Positions 46,701 to 60,748 are shown, numbered from the stretch's first letter. The stretch is 64,000 nt of DNA from Paramacrobiotus metropolitanus (GCF_019649055.1 NW_026570284.1:186001-250000), one strand, 5' to 3'. The notes: generated from the sequence alone by a model not told the origin. Program-made: numbers and translations.

Positions 46701-49700
46701 GCGACAGTCACTTATGGCTTTCACTACAAGACGCGTCCAGCGCCACGGATTTGACGGTCAACTTCCGTACACATCAGCGGGATGCGATTATTTTTCTAGC
46801 AGCCGGCGAAACGGATTACTGCCTAGTGGAACTGCGCAATGGGCGATTACGTGTCCGGGTGAATTTGGGATCGGGTGAATCGGTCCTGCAGTCACCACGC
46901 GGACTCCGACTGGACGATTACGTCTGGCACACTGCACAATTATCGCGTCGGAATGCACAGGCCACACTAACTGTCGATCGACAGTATGTCTCACACCTCA
47001 TTATTCCCGGGGTTTTCTATCAGCTCAACATCATTTATGGTACGGACATTCCAGTGTGTGCCGCGCGGCACGATATGCATTGCGCGCGCGCGGCCAACTG
47101 TGTAAATATGTTTGTCGGGTATTTTTCACCATATCGCCAGCGCGTCATCCATATTTTTGCCCGGGCCTGGCATCTCGCGTATGTAGTCGTCGTTCCGGTA
47201 GCCTTTAGCCTTTTACGCGAGAAACTATCTCATTCATGCATACAAGAGAAGGCGCACGCGGGTGATGGGTTGTTCACGTTATGCAATTTCCGCTTCCCCT
47301 CTCTTCGCACAAAAAGATTGGCGGAAAAAATGAAAATGGGTCACTATTATGAGTTTTCGGTATCTTCATGAAAGTCACAGAAAAAAATCAAATTTATAAA
47401 CAATAAAATCGACAAGAAACCGATTCCAGTTGATAAGTACAATATCAAATATTCTGGTGGTGTGCGTGTGGAGATGCGCCGTTCCCATAATAAGCCGACC
47501 GTGGGAACTTGCTAATAAATCAAATTTTCGCCGGTATAACTGTTTTTCTTCGGTCGGTGAAACGTGTTTGAACAAGACGTACTAAATTTTTTCCCTTTTG
47601 CAGGAGTGTATCTGGGTGGATTGGGACAGTTTCGTGATCTGTTCTTAGGTCATTTTGTTCAATTTCGCGGTTGTCTGAAAAATGTCAAGTTCAATACAAT
47701 CGAAGCCAATCGTGTCAGAAACTGGGACATTCTTCGTACGGCATTTCTAAATCAGAGTAATCCAGCTGACTGCGTACTACAGCACATCCGCTGGGACTGC
47801 GATGACGAGTTTAGCGCCAAAAATCACGACCCGATCAGTTTTATAAGCCAGGATAATTTCGTCACATTTCCGACACTACCAATTCGGCAAAATGGTCAGT
47901 GACAATAATTGCTCTGCCTTTTTACTCACAGAATACATGGACTGAATTAACCTAAATTCCCCCGTATGAAATACATTTAATAGGCAGCGTGCAGTTGGAT
48001 GTGAAGACCATTGCCACGGAAGCCGTCCTGCTATATAACGGCGGTTCGCCATCACAACCGGATTTTTTGGCGCTTGACATCTATCAGGGCCGCGTCCGTC
48101 TGCAAGTGGAAAAAGGGAATGGGCCGGTATTACTGGAATCAGAGCAGAAAATTAGTGATGGACACTGGCACAATATCTCCTGTCAGCTGACAACCGCGCA
48201 TGCCGCTCTCAGTGTCGACGGGAAGACGGTGACCTTTTCGCCGCGTTCCTCCATGAAGCGGTATCTGGATCTGGATGGCAGTTTGTTTGTGGGCGGTGTA
48301 GACGAAACGCGGAGGCAGCGGTTAAGGCAACAAGGTACCAAATAAGCACAGAAACTTTATAAAAAAAGCTATGCACTATACATGTGAATTTTACAAAATT
48401 ATATGGTTTTTATTTTTTATAATTTGTATTTTTTCCTAGTGCTGTGTCGTCTGTTTTTATGTCGGGGAAAGTAGTTTTGTTTTTTTTATTTTGTCAGTAA
48501 GGAAAAAGTAATTTCTGGATTGAACAAGTTTTCCGACACTTCCTTTTTTTGGAATTATAATTTTAAAGATTTTTAAATAATTTACAAATGTACAAGTACT
48601 GTTATATAAAATCAATATATTGCATAATGCGCTTTATTTGTCAAGGTCTGTATGATCGATCATTTCTGGGATGCATCAAAGATCTGCGCATTAACGATGT
48701 GGATATGGGATTTGAAAAAATGCTGGTGTCCAACGGCATTGAGCCGCAGTGTGTCTGGGATTATCCGTGTTCCCGGCAGCCGTGCATCGCCACCGCACAA
48801 TGCTATCAGATTGGACTGGACAGTTTCCGCTGTGACTGTCAGGAAGCCAAGTGTGAGAAAGATCAGGAGGATTTGATTGATTGGACGCAGGTTGTCCGTA
48901 TACGCAATTTTACCGTCAAGGAAGCCAGTCATCACATAATTAATCAGGAGAATATTCGGGTGATCTGGAATTATCAAGGCGAGAGTATCCGCGACGGGCA
49001 GATTGTCTTTCAGGTTCAGCGGCCACCGCGCTACGGTAGATTACAAGTTAATCTCACGCCACGCATCAGTGAGAATACGTTTACGTATCTGGATGTACTG
49101 TCGGATCGGGTGTGGTATGTACATGATGGGAGTGAACGGCCGGTAGATCAGTTTGAACTGACCATCAACATTCCCACCACCATGGGGAATTTGTCCAGGA
49201 GTCTGGCGCTATCAGTGGAAATTGTCCCGGAAAACGATCCGCCCAAGATCATTTTTCCCAATGGACCGCAAATCGAAATTGTACCAGGTGGGAATTTTTG
49301 ACGCCTGAATACTGTAACAGTATCGGTACTTATCGTTAGTGCAATTTGTATTGCATAATTTTACGTGTGTTAGCCTTTCGACGATGCAACGCAAGTGGAA
49401 GTTCAAATTACTGAATTATATCCAATGATTGCAAAATTAATTTTTTGGTTTTTATTATATATGCACAGGTATATCTGGTATTTCATGATTATAAAACGCG
49501 GTTCGACTCCGCAGAGGCTTAATACTGCAATGGAATAATGGAATCTTTTAAACTTTATATTATTTTGTTACCTTAAAAGTATCGATGGGCGATATTAAAT
49601 TACTTTACTAATAAATTAATTTTCGAAAGCAATAATACTAATAATAATATCAGTCATACAATACATTGCTGTAAAAATTATTTATGATCAACTGTTCTTT

Positions 49701-52700
49701 TTTTAATTATAGGCACCGCTCGGACGCTCAGTGCGGATATAATGCGTGCCGTTGATCCAGATTCAAATGCCGGAGCACTAATGTTTACTCTGCTGGTGCC
49801 ACTGAAGGTACAGATTTAGGACTTACAGAACTAGATAATCTGTTGATAATGGAAAAAATTTTAAAATGAACAAAAAAAGTTTTGCTCAAGTGCACTACTT
49901 GCCCTTGACGATCCTGCGTTTTTCCGTAGAAACATTGGTTATACAAAATTCTGTACGGTTGAGAATCGAGAAAGCCGAGAGGAATTTTCTTAATCGATGA
50001 AGTTGTAACGTGATCTGCACAGGAATTTATATGCAAAGCGGTGCTAAGGCGAGGCATTTCCGGTGTTTTTTTCGCAACCGATAGTATTTGACTTTAGCAA
50101 TAAAACGATTCTTTCTCCAAAGAAACGTGATATGTTAATATTCAACAGCGGTTCTTATGAGTTGGAAAAAGGCCTCTCAAGTACTCTTGAAAAGCGGCAT
50201 GATTATGAGATTTGCAATGTATGCACAGTCATCCATTTAGGATAAATCGTTATTCGATATGCCATCAGGATTGCGCACGCACTGCCAGCGATGGGATGGT
50301 GCGATAAAAAATCCACCATAAACATTAAATAATTTATCGATTTTTCTCTTTAAGTCATTTAAACATGCTCGTAGTAAACAAGTTGATAGCATTTGCTGTA
50401 TCGCAAAGATAAGAACGTCAGCTGTCAATTACTGCTTCCAGCAATTTGCTAATGATGTTTTTCTCTTTTCTCCTTCACGCCAAAATAAAAATTAGAAATT
50501 ATATTAAAAATTTTAAATTACTGAATTTTTGAAAACTCGGCAAATAGAAAGGTTTTGCATTGACTTAATATTCCGTTCGTTGCGTATTGCCATTTTTTTT
50601 GGGAGAATTACAAAAATAAATGTTTATAAACTTATAAAATAAATTTGCAACACGCTTTAAGCGCAATAAAAATTGTTCTACGGAATATTTTATAGAGATA
50701 TTTTGGTTCCCAGGTTTCGCAAATCCGGTCAACACAGAACGACGGCCAGTCGATAATGTTATCATCCCCGTCCAACACCGCCAGCCTGTCGAACACATTA
50801 ACATGGCAACAATCCTTATTAGTTAAACAGTTTACCCAAGCGGACATTGATGCCGGCCTGGTGGAAATCTATTTCAACGGATCACTGACAGATCAGGATC
50901 AAGCTGTCTTCTCCATAAGCGACGGCCAGAATAGCGGCAAAGAAAAGGGCACCATGTCCATTATTCCCTTGAAGCTGAATATTCAGCCAGTGGCCAATAA
51001 AAGTCTTAATGTGCCTAATAATTCCTCATCACTGATTACACAGAACACCCTATCCTATGCCACGAACGCCATTCATCAGAATCTCACCATCCTGTACACC
51101 ATCATCAGTCATCCGCATTTCGGCCGGCTGGAGCATCTGTACAACAACAGCCAGTGGTTGCCGTGTCAGCAATTTACCCAAGATGACGTCAATACACTGG
51201 CTGTCCGCTATGTCCATCTGCACGACTGGCCCAGTCGCGATGCCTTTAAAGTCCGGCTCAGTGTTCTGCCGGTCAGCGGGCAGCCGGTCCCGCTGCCGGC
51301 CAAAGACCACCTGCACACCGTCCACATCCGCTTCCTGGAGAATCAGCTCAAAACCGTTCACATGGACCCGCTTGTCTTTCACACCCCCCACGTGATCATC
51401 TCCAGTATGTCCCTGCTGCACGAACAGGAACCCATGCCGTTGAGTGCCGAGGAGATCGTTTACACGCTGACGACCGTCCCGCGCCATGGCGCCCTGCAGC
51501 GGGGCGGCGGTCGCTTGAAACTCCACGGACAGTTCACGCAGGCCGACGTGAATGCCGGTTTAATCGTCTATTCCCTGGTTACATCGCAGAATCTCGACCT
51601 GCCCACCCGTGATTACTTTCTCGTTAATGTCAGCGCTGCCCGACTGCGGCAGGGCATCGCCCAGCGCCGTCTCCTGCTCAAATACGACCCGGTGCGCTCG
51701 GCCTGGGTACTGCGCGACCAGATTGCGCTGGTAAAAGAAGGCGGTAACGTGGCCATTAGTGATGAAGTGATTAACTTACAGTATGGCGGAATCAACCAGT
51801 CCTGCTCGTTTGGGATGGCCAGTTATCCCGTCCACGGGATTCTGCAGACCCGGGATAAGCAGAACGTTTCGGAGTTTTTTACCCAAGATGTACGGGAACG
51901 CGGGATTTTTTACACGCACGATGGAACGGAAAGCGAGCATGACGCGATGGATGTCATTGCCAGCTGTAACGGGCGCCAGCAGAAGTTGACCTTTCCCATT
52001 CTGATCAACATCAGTTTGATTAATAACCACCGGCCCGCCATCATCCGGATGGGGCCGATTTTTTTAATTCAAAACTCTACTCGTCTACTGACAAACGATG
52101 ACATGGCCGTGACGGATCGCGATGGCAATTCACCGTACAGCAGTCTACAAATTGCCCATCGTGGTCTGGATAATGCGGATTTATACCATATATCCGATCG
52201 CACTACACCCATATTTCAGTGCATCCAGAATGACATCGCTCAAGGCCATGTACTGATTAAACATCGCGGTCCTTTGCAAGCCGTCTCCACCGTGTACATT
52301 TCCGACGGCGAACTCTTCACCACGGAACAACTGGACATTCAGGCTGAGCCGCTGCAGCTGCAGGCCAAAGATGTACACATGGCCCCATTACATCCGTTGA
52401 CCTCGTTGCAGGAATTCAATATCCTGGACTTTAATTTCCAGACCAATGCCGATCAGCAGTGGAATCCGCTGGTAATCACCATCAGTAAGGGACCGAAATT
52501 CGGCACGGCCAGCGTGAGAAATCACTCGTCCGTGGTGTATCGGCGTAAGGACACCATGGCGGAGATGGTGATAATCGATTCCTTCCTGGTACAATTCGCT
52601 CTCAACGGTTTCACCACGCAGACCAACGTTTCCCTGGTTCCGGCCCGCTCAATTTCCTTAGCACAATCTGAGCCGATTCTGGTGAAGGAGAATGGCGCGG

Positions 52701-55700
52701 TGGTCATTACCACGGCAGTGTTGAATGCTACGCATCCGATTTGGCCCAGTTCGAAGATCGTGTATACACTGCAGAATGCGCCGTCCTTCGGCTCGCTCGG
52801 TCTGGGACCGGCCGCTACAGCCGAAAGCGCCACACAAGAAGATATCAATCTCGGTAAAAACGCCTGTTAAAACTGCAGAAAAATGTTGTTTTAAAATATT
52901 TTAAAAATCTGAGACACTTTATTTTATCAAAAATTAATTTTTTGTAGGCATTATGTTTCGAATTGCGATTTTTAATAGTGCATTTAAAAACAGTTTGTTT
53001 CGTATATTCGTTTTTCAGGCTAAAATAAAGAAAACGATTTTCAGGTCAGTGAAGAAGAAAGGCTCTTTTATCGGCAATTTATGTAGATTACATAAAATAA
53101 AAATATCTTTAATTTTTAAATTTAGAAATTGAAGTTCTTGAATTAAAAGGAAAACTGTACTTAGCGTAGAAACTATTTTGTGCAGTAAAACAGTTACGTT
53201 TTTTTGTATTTTTAGGTAAATTAAAATACATCAACCGGCTGGACTCCATCACGTATCGCGACAGCTTCGTCCTGAAAGTGGAAGCCCCGTTCGCGACGGA
53301 AGCACTCAGTGCGACGGTGTCGGTTTACATCGTGCCGGAAGTCTTACGGCTGACGTATCAAAAACCGTTTAAAGTCGTCGAAGGCGGCCATGCCCGGCTC
53401 AAATTATCCAGTCTGTTGAAAGGCATCCCCAATGCCGAATCACTGCCGCTGCGGCTGCACATGAAGGATAAACCCGGTCACGGGAAGGCGTTTGTCGATA
53501 AGGACGGCGATCTGATCTACACGCATGACGGCTCCGAATCCACCACGGACGTCTTCACCATCTTCGTCAATGTGGACCGGCTGGGCATCAGCACCACGGA
53601 GGAGATCCGTCTGGACATTGTCCCCATCAACGATCATCCGCCGCAAATAGTCATCAAGAATCCACTGGATGTCTGGTTGGGCCAGGCCGGCACCCTCACC
53701 CTGGACAACGTGGATGTTGTCGATGAGGACAGCGATGCCAATGCGTCGTCGGTGCAGTACTACGTCAACAGTTCCGACGCCAATGTTCTGGTGGACAATC
53801 AGAAGGTCCCGGTGTTTACTATGGCGCAGTTGCTACAGAATCGGGTGCGCTTCGCCCCGGCCAGTGGTCTGAATCCCAACCATATTAATCTGTATGCGAC
53901 CGACGGTAAATTGGTGTCGGAAGTCAACAGCCTCCCGGTGCGGGTGCTGGATGTTAAGTTGAATGTGGTGCGCAATGAGAGTATCGAGGTGGGCCGCAAT
54001 GCGTCGTTGATTATCACGGCGGATGAACTGGATATCTCGGCCAAGAAGATCTCCATAGCGGATAATCAGGAGTTGGGAGTGGTGCCCTTTAAAGCGCACG
54101 ATCTGATATTTAATATCACCGCCGAACCGAAACTGGGTTTTATTGGGTATTTTCAAAATCAGGACGGAACCGGGACGCTGGTGAAAACCAAGAGCTTTAG
54201 TCAGAAGGATCTGCAGGAGGGTCGTATTGGCTACATGCAGTCGGTGCCCATAACGAACAACCAGATGGTGGATTCCTTCCATTTTGATGCGTCGCTGAAG
54301 AATCCACAGGAACGAAAGCTGCGGGATCTCACTTTTTTCATCAACATCAAGTCATCAGATTCATCCATAAGATCGTAAGTTGTATGGGTTTTATTCGAGC
54401 TGAAACTCTCACATTTCTATGTGAAAGGTCACATTTGGCCTTCCGTATAAAATCCATAGTTCTCCCCGTATTTGTAACTAGCAAGCTTTGATTAAGTACA
54501 TAATTTTTTAATTGATTGAAATTTTAATAAACATTGGCAAAGCAATAATTACAAAGCTATGCGAAAGGTCACGGATCAACTGGTTCAATTGCTGCTTTTA
54601 CAGTTATCCACTCTTGGTTCCATTTGGCCGTTCCGTGCTGGTTAAACGCTTACACTTGGATGCCACTCGTTTTCTACCACGCGGTGAATGGAAGAAAATC
54701 CGCTTCGCCTTGGTCACCGCGCCGAAACTTGGCGCGTTCTTCGTGGACACCACACAGCTAAAAACCGGCGGCAGTTTCTCACAGACCGACGTTAACAAAC
54801 ACCGTCTATCTTACCAACATCACGGCTACGAATCACAAGTGTCCATGGAAGAGGTCACCCTCCGACTGACCATTCCCGACCGGAAACCGATGACCGTCAC
54901 ACTGAATGTCACCATACTGGAATCGGACACGCATCTGAAGGTGCATGTCAAAGAAACGGATGTTGTCTCCGGTGAAAATGTTACCATTTCCACGGAAGTC
55001 TTGAAGACCAACATGGATAAGAATCCCAATAAGGTCGTGCGGTACCGGTTGTTTAAAGAGGTCACGGGTGGGGTGTTTCGGGTGCGGGGCAGCGTGACAA
55101 AAGAGTTCACACAGCGCGATGTAATGCAAAATGTCGTGGAGTTCTGTCATGACGGTGTCGATGACGCCAAGACCATCCCGGTGCAACTGGAGGTCATGCC
55201 GATCGATGAAGCCGCCATGTCGGAACTGGTGCAGTTCAACATCCACGTACACCGGTTCTTTTTTAAACTGTACCATCACAGCAACATGACCCTGACCCAG
55301 GGTAACTTCACCATTCCCGTCAACAACACCTTCATCTCCGTGGCGTCCAATGTGAACAATACCCGTATTGTCTACCACATTATCCGGCAGCCCGAGCACG
55401 GTCGGCTGCGTTTTGTGGACAACCATCATGCCGATAGTCTGACGAAGTTCACCCAACAAGACGTAGAGAAACAGCGCATCTTGTACGAGCATCGCGATCT
55501 GGATCAGTCGGAGGATTATTTTACACTGGATATTTTTCTAACCAACCGACAGGAGCGCGTGTCACTGCGCAACATCACCATCCACCTGACGGTGGTGCCG
55601 CTGTTGAAACTGGAGACGCCGGTGGTGCCGGTCGGGCATTCCATTCCGATCGGCCTGCATTTATTAGATGCCGGTGCGCTGAAACTGCGTGCCACACCCT

Positions 55701-56371
55701 ATGAACCGCATTTCTTAGTAACCCGACCCCCGGCCCTGGGCACCCTCCTCTGGGCGTCACCCGACATCATCACGGTAACGAATTTCACCCAGACCGATCT
55801 GGTGGAGAAGAAGATTGTGTACAAAGCCCCGCCGGATATTGATCGCGGGGGGCAACCGGACACCACCAGCGTGCAGGATTCCTTCGCGTTCCTGTTGACC
55901 TCCGCGCCCGACATCCAGCCCGTCCATGTCCTGTTCCCCATCCGAATCCGGGTGCTGCATCAGCAGCTGACCAAGATCGTCACCAACGATCACGTTTTCA
56001 TTGCCCTGGTGGTGACCGCCATCATCTCGGTGGCGGTGATCTTCTTTATCGGTCTATGCTGGTGGATGCGGCGGCAGCGGGAGAAACGCAAGCGCTCCGT
56101 CTCGCAGCATGCTCACTTATCGCCGCTCTTTCATCCCAAGGGGCGCACCGGTGATTCACCGGATGAAGCGCTGGTCGAGGCGCCCGCCACAGTTCCTAGT
56201 TGTAAAGTGATTCCCCTGCGCAAGCCGGGTAAGAATTTCCGCAGCCCGGAAACGGAGCTGCATCCCCTGGAGGCCTTCCGGGAGGATCTGTACGGCAGTG
56301 TTAACGGGAATGGATGTGTGTCGCGGAGTGAAACCACACCGGTTCTCAGTAAAAATCAGTACTGGGTGTAA
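37743..56371 (+). CDS. CSPG4: Chondroitin sulfate proteoglycan 4 / kon-tiki
   Basis: Nine exons: 37743-37866, 46689-47039, 47604-47894, 47984-48334, 48646-49287, 49713-49807, 50714-52853, 53216-54374 and 54604-56371, giving 2306 residues, near the usual length of NG2/CSPG4. Exon 1 gives a signal peptide (LLSILFFLISLQIHRSA); it is joined by frame only, across 8.8 kb, producing ISASFYGDSHLWL. Two laminin G domains span about 42-255 and 256-400. A short Cys-rich EGF-like piece (CIATAQCYQIG) precedes many CSPG repeats (HDGSE, FTQADV, VNDPP-like PENDPPKIIFP). One membrane span is at about 2182-2204 and a tail of about 100 residues ends QYWV, the PDZ-binding end of the family. It acts as a cell-surface matrix receptor; in flies it guides muscle attachment. 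AATAAA is at 56423-56428. Confidence 0.9.
37867..46688 (+). other. Putative 8.8-kb first intron of the CSPG4-like gene
   Basis: The donor G|GTAACA at 37867 and acceptor TATAG| at 46688 frame this interval. It is AT-rich and holds no gene I recognise; open frames are under 100 codons and domain-free. Other introns of this gene are 89-906 bases, so this one is exceptional. Large first introns often hold enhancers, but no site is identified. Confidence 0.5.
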
Positions 56372-56676
56372 AAATTTGTAACCTTTTTTTGTTGTTACCG
56401 ACCAAAAACCGTGTTACACAAAAATAAAATTTGTGACCTTTAACCGGTTTTTCCGACCGGTCACTCCAGATACTAAATCCACGTGATCCTACTGTCGCAG
56501 TCTGCATTTTTGTCAATGGAAATTGTAAAAATTCTATTTATAAAAATGGTTATTCCAGATGTTATTGTTTCTTTGTATGTATTATGGTGTATGAGTTAAC
56601 AGAATAAAAAAATCTGAATTCTGTCGCCGTTTCCTAATATATGGTCAGCGAATCACAGAAATTATCCGAATGTGTA

Positions 56677-56682
56677 TTTATT
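56677..56682 (-). terminator. Polyadenylation signal of the protease homologue
   Basis: TTTATT on +, AATAAA on -, about 215 bases past the stop codon at 56897. Confidence 0.45.
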
Positions 56683-56896
56683 CGTGATCGTCAAAAGGGC
56701 ACAACCAGCAGATACCGTAAACTACAAACAAATAAAATAATTGCAAATGGTGCCAGCACCAGCAAATCAAGCAAAAAATGTCACAATTTTGACGTCTTGC
56801 ATCACAATCATGATGTATGAACCAGCACACACTACTAACTGATATGATACATAATCGCACAGTTTCATCTGCATTGCCGCAGAAAAGCGCGTAGTT

Positions 56897-59230
56897 TCAG
56901 TTTTCCTGCAGAGCGTTCATAATCCACGGCACAAAATTTGATATTCTAGTGTAAACGCCTGGGAATTGGCCACAGTTAATTCCCCACGATACCAATCCTA
57001 TAAACAAATTAATTAATAAACATTGAACAATTTATATCGAGAAGATATGGTAAGCTGCACAATGACTAGATTATTGCACATTAATGACGCGATTTCTTAC
57101 CGGCAAGTCGGTAGACCCCATCGACTTTACACACTAATGGACTGCCTCCGTCACCCTACAAAACATAAATAACACATCATCAAACTGCAAAAACAATTTT
57201 GTGCCACAATAATTTACTAAAAAGAAGTTAACTATACCGCGCAAGCATCCTTCCCAAGAGTACCAGCACATAAAAAGCTGTTGTGCAGGTTAAAAATGGG
57301 GCCAAGTTCCTGGGATGTTCGGAGAATGCCTTGACACTGGTCGTTGGTCATGATGGGAACATCTACTTCTTTGAGCACATTGGAGTACTGTCCAGCTGCA
57401 AGAGATTGTATTGTCAATTAAGTAAACCCTTTAGATACAGAGTAAAACGCTTAATTTTTCGCTTTGATTTTCAATACAAAAAAAAACTGTGACATTGTCT
57501 CTTAACATTATACATTTATGGGTGAATACGGAGGCTGAATGTGGATTCGTATACTTTGACTACAAGTACGAGAAAGTATTCAATACTCGTATTAAATAAT
57601 AAACGTTTCCACAATTTTTTAATGTAAGAGCATTACTCGTCCAAAGAGTCATTTACAAAGTTTTGAGTTAAATTATTTCCGGTCAACATACTTGGATTAT
57701 TCTTTCCCCATCCAGTGACGGTACACATCATTCCCGTGAAGTCCACGATTGGTGGCAGACATACTGTAGAGAAAAGCATTATTTATATTTTGCCAACAAA
57801 ATAATTTGGGCAGAAAAAGTATGCGAAAAATTACCCGGTCGGATGTAACTGGTCATTGCCGCAGGTTGGTCAAGGATCAACAAAGCAATATCATTACGCA
57901 GAGTTCCACTGTGATAATCTGCGTGAATGATTACGCGCTTAACATGGATGTCTTGGTACGGTGGTTCGGTTGTTTCGCTAAAAATTTTCCGCATATTATT
58001 AAATACATTCGGAAAAAGTGCACAAAGCATTTCCAATAAGTACGTACATAATAACTTGCATTAATAAAATTGTTAGCGATTAGCAAGTAAACCAGTTCCA
58101 TGTGATGTATATGTCCATGTATTTCATAGTTTTATGTATATAATTTAAATATACGTATACCACAGTCTCGCAAAATTTGTGTTGGAATCGTTACCTGACA
58201 TCATATTCTCCAAGGCGGACAATTAAATCCTCGTTTTTCACTCTGTAAAAATTTTATGAGTTACAGATATAATGGTTTTTTTTACCGACTTACTTTGCTA
58301 CGCAGTGAGCCGCCGACAAAACGATACGAGCATCAATTAAAGCGCCACCACAAACGTAGTTGAGATCGGTTTTGAGGATGGCAGCCTATAATCCCGGTAA
58401 AAACAAATCTACATTTTTCTTCTAATTAAGGCGGCATATCGAGTGATTATCATGCATACCATCCAAGGATACTCCCCAAATTCCGCTTCATTGCGTGGAT
58501 TCGCGGCATCAAACACCCGCGCCAGTGGATTTCCGCCCTTAATGCCACACCCTTGATTGCGTGGCGGGGACACCAGTCCGCCGGCGGGGACCACCGGACC
58601 GGGTCCAGCGGGTGTCACCGACGGGATCACAAGGGGCACCGGCGGGGGAATAACCACGGGATTACTGGGGCGGTTGGCATTGGTACAGCACAATACACGT
58701 CCCGACGGACAGGGGTCCACGCGCTGCCGATCGGAGCGAGCGAAGGCCGACACATCTCGACAGTCGGCGTACGCTTCACACCGACAACTGGGATCGGAGA
58801 CTCCCGCGGTCCCGGGGATCACTTGGCCCACCGGGACAAAGGCGGGCGGGATGATGCCGCTCTGGAGTTTGGTATTGCCGGTTTGGATGGACAGGAAATT
58901 GGTCTCCAGACTGTTCATGCTGCCCGGTGCACCGAGGGGGATGTCAAATAAGGCTCGAGTTCTTAAACCGGAAGTCCCGTTAGTTATTGCTGTTTCATTG
59001 CGGATCCGCGCGTTCCATGCGGCGATACGCGGATTTATAGTGGTCGAACGGGGAGAGTGGGTTGTGGTGGATTTCGGACTTCCAAAAATAAAATTTTGGG
59101 AATCTATATAATTACCTAATACGTGTTAACGCAAAGCTCGCTTGAAATCAACCATTTTTACTTTACCGTCAATATCCTCTGCTAATGCCGCATGTACACC
59201 AATAAAAAGGATTAAGGTCTTTAAAGCCAT
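56897..59230 (-). CDS. Clip-like serine protease homologue, catalytically dead
   Basis: Nine exons on -: 59230-59167, 59115-58460, 58385-58294, 58242-58195, 57977-57835, 57763-57692, 57395-57238, 57155-57101 and 56997-56897, giving 462 residues with all phases matching. A signal peptide ([17 protein letters not shown]) is followed by a Ser/Thr-rich stretch. A clip-like Cys module is at 132-165 ([18 protein letters not shown]), then a Pro/Val-rich linker. The trypsin-like domain starts near AEFGEYPWM. His267 (SAAHC) and Asp316 (NDIALLIL) are present, but the Ser motif reads GDGGSPLVC, placing Gly414 at the nucleophile position. It should be non-proteolytic, like masquerade and PPAF2-type homologues, which act as cofactors in extracellular defence or adhesion. 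A TATATA at 59257-59262 may be its TATA box. It is convergent to CSPG4. Confidence 0.88.
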
Positions 59231-60748
59231 AGTGGACACTGGTCAGCAAACGCCAATATATACAGTCAGATGCAACAGCCGTACACACAAATGCCGCAAG
59301 TAAGGCATAGATTGTACACAGCCGGGACAAATCAGTTTGCAGTTTGCGCTGGTACAAGTTTATGCCGCCGTATATATATACGAAGTCTTAGGCAATAAAG
59401 TGGACCCTTCCTCAATCGTTAGCAATCAGTTCCTCCAGCCCGCAGTTACGACACATTACATAAGTGGAATATTCACGAGCGGGAATACGTATATTCATAT
59501 CTATACAGAGTAACATATCCGTAATGGCAGCCAGCGTGCAATTTACGCTATGACCGCCGGCAAAATATATGAGTAGGATAGTTTACGATTAACTGCGCCG
59601 AATAAGCAACTCTTCGCGTCGACACATAATACTTCCCACTGGTTTTCACTTTTCATTCACAAGTTGTTTGAGTATGCAGCAGCTTGTGGTAGTAATTTAT
59701 CTTTTGCATCATCGTATGTACAAGATTACCGGGAGAATATGCAAACATACTTTGGTTCTACTTGACGGCCCCGACGCTTAAAGATTTTCTCATCAGTAGA
59801 AACGGAACTGAAATCTGATTTTACGAGCCAAATATTACAAAATAAGCAGTCTGACTAAGATACACTCTGTCAGTTTACAATCACGTTTGGATTGTGGGCA
59901 CTTGAGAATATGAAGTCAACTTCTTGGTGTATACAATTCCGTATGGTTAAGGCGTTAAGTGGTACCGGTGGTATTCATGATCAATCATTTAGTAAATAAA
60001 GTTGGCACGTTGCTCTATGCAGTAAGCCATGTTATATTCATTCAGGATTGTCTCAAGTACTTCCGTATCTTCCTTCAGGTGATAAATGCATTATGCGATT
60101 TGTAGTTTTATACAGTCTGTGTATTTTATACTTCTATGCCATCAACTTATGTACAGTATAATGCCGTGCAATGAAAACCGCTTTAAAGCGAAATTACTTC
60201 AATCGTACTGACATTACAGGGATAGCGATCCGCCGATTCAATTAGATTTTGTTTTCAGTACAAGGTTGATGCTATTAATGCCGGGAAAGTTTTGGCGATA
60301 AAGCTTTATGAAACTTATGCTTTCGTGACTTACAACACCGGCCAGGAAGTCTCGGCTATATTTAATGAAACCTATGATCAGATATACATGTAGTTTCATG
60401 CTGTTTTTGCCATTCAGCGGTGTATAAAAAACTTCGCAAAATTATGCACAAAACACTCATGGACAGATATGCATTGTGCGAGTACTGTAGCAGTGTAGCT
60501 TTAGCAGAGCGTGTCGGTACATATACGAGTAGTATCGTTATAAAGGTCAACGTTCCATGGCCAAAATCAATAACGCTATTATTATCTTCTTCCTAAGAGT
60601 TCCATCCAAATGAAAGCAAAATGTCCACTCATGCCTGTTTTATCTGTGCATGGAACAGATGGAGGCATGGATGCACGAATGTTGTTAAAATTGGCACATG
60701 ATCAATTGATGTCTATCCAGTACAGTATAGTCGCATCGCCTTTTCTGC
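59231..60748. other. Intergenic
   Basis: Upstream region of the protease homologue, including a TATATATATA tract at 59371-59380. No other gene or element is seen. Confidence 0.4.

Noticed and set aside
46751-47371. Continuous 206-codon + frame read as one protein
   Set aside because: The laminin G similarity stops at 47039, where a donor in phase 1 joins to 47604; the rest is intron read-through.
49495-49520. GGTTCGACTCC, like the B box / T arm of a tRNA gene
   Set aside because: No A box, anticodon arm or paired acceptor stem upstream; only four T-stem pairs form.
55575-56337. - strand frames over the end of CSPG4, and similar ones at 51050-54282
   Set aside because: GC-rich antisense shadows of CSPG4 exons, without domains.
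58553-59111. + strand frames of 132 and 184 codons
   Set aside because: Antisense shadows of exon 2 of the protease homologue, which has matching phases and a recognisable domain.
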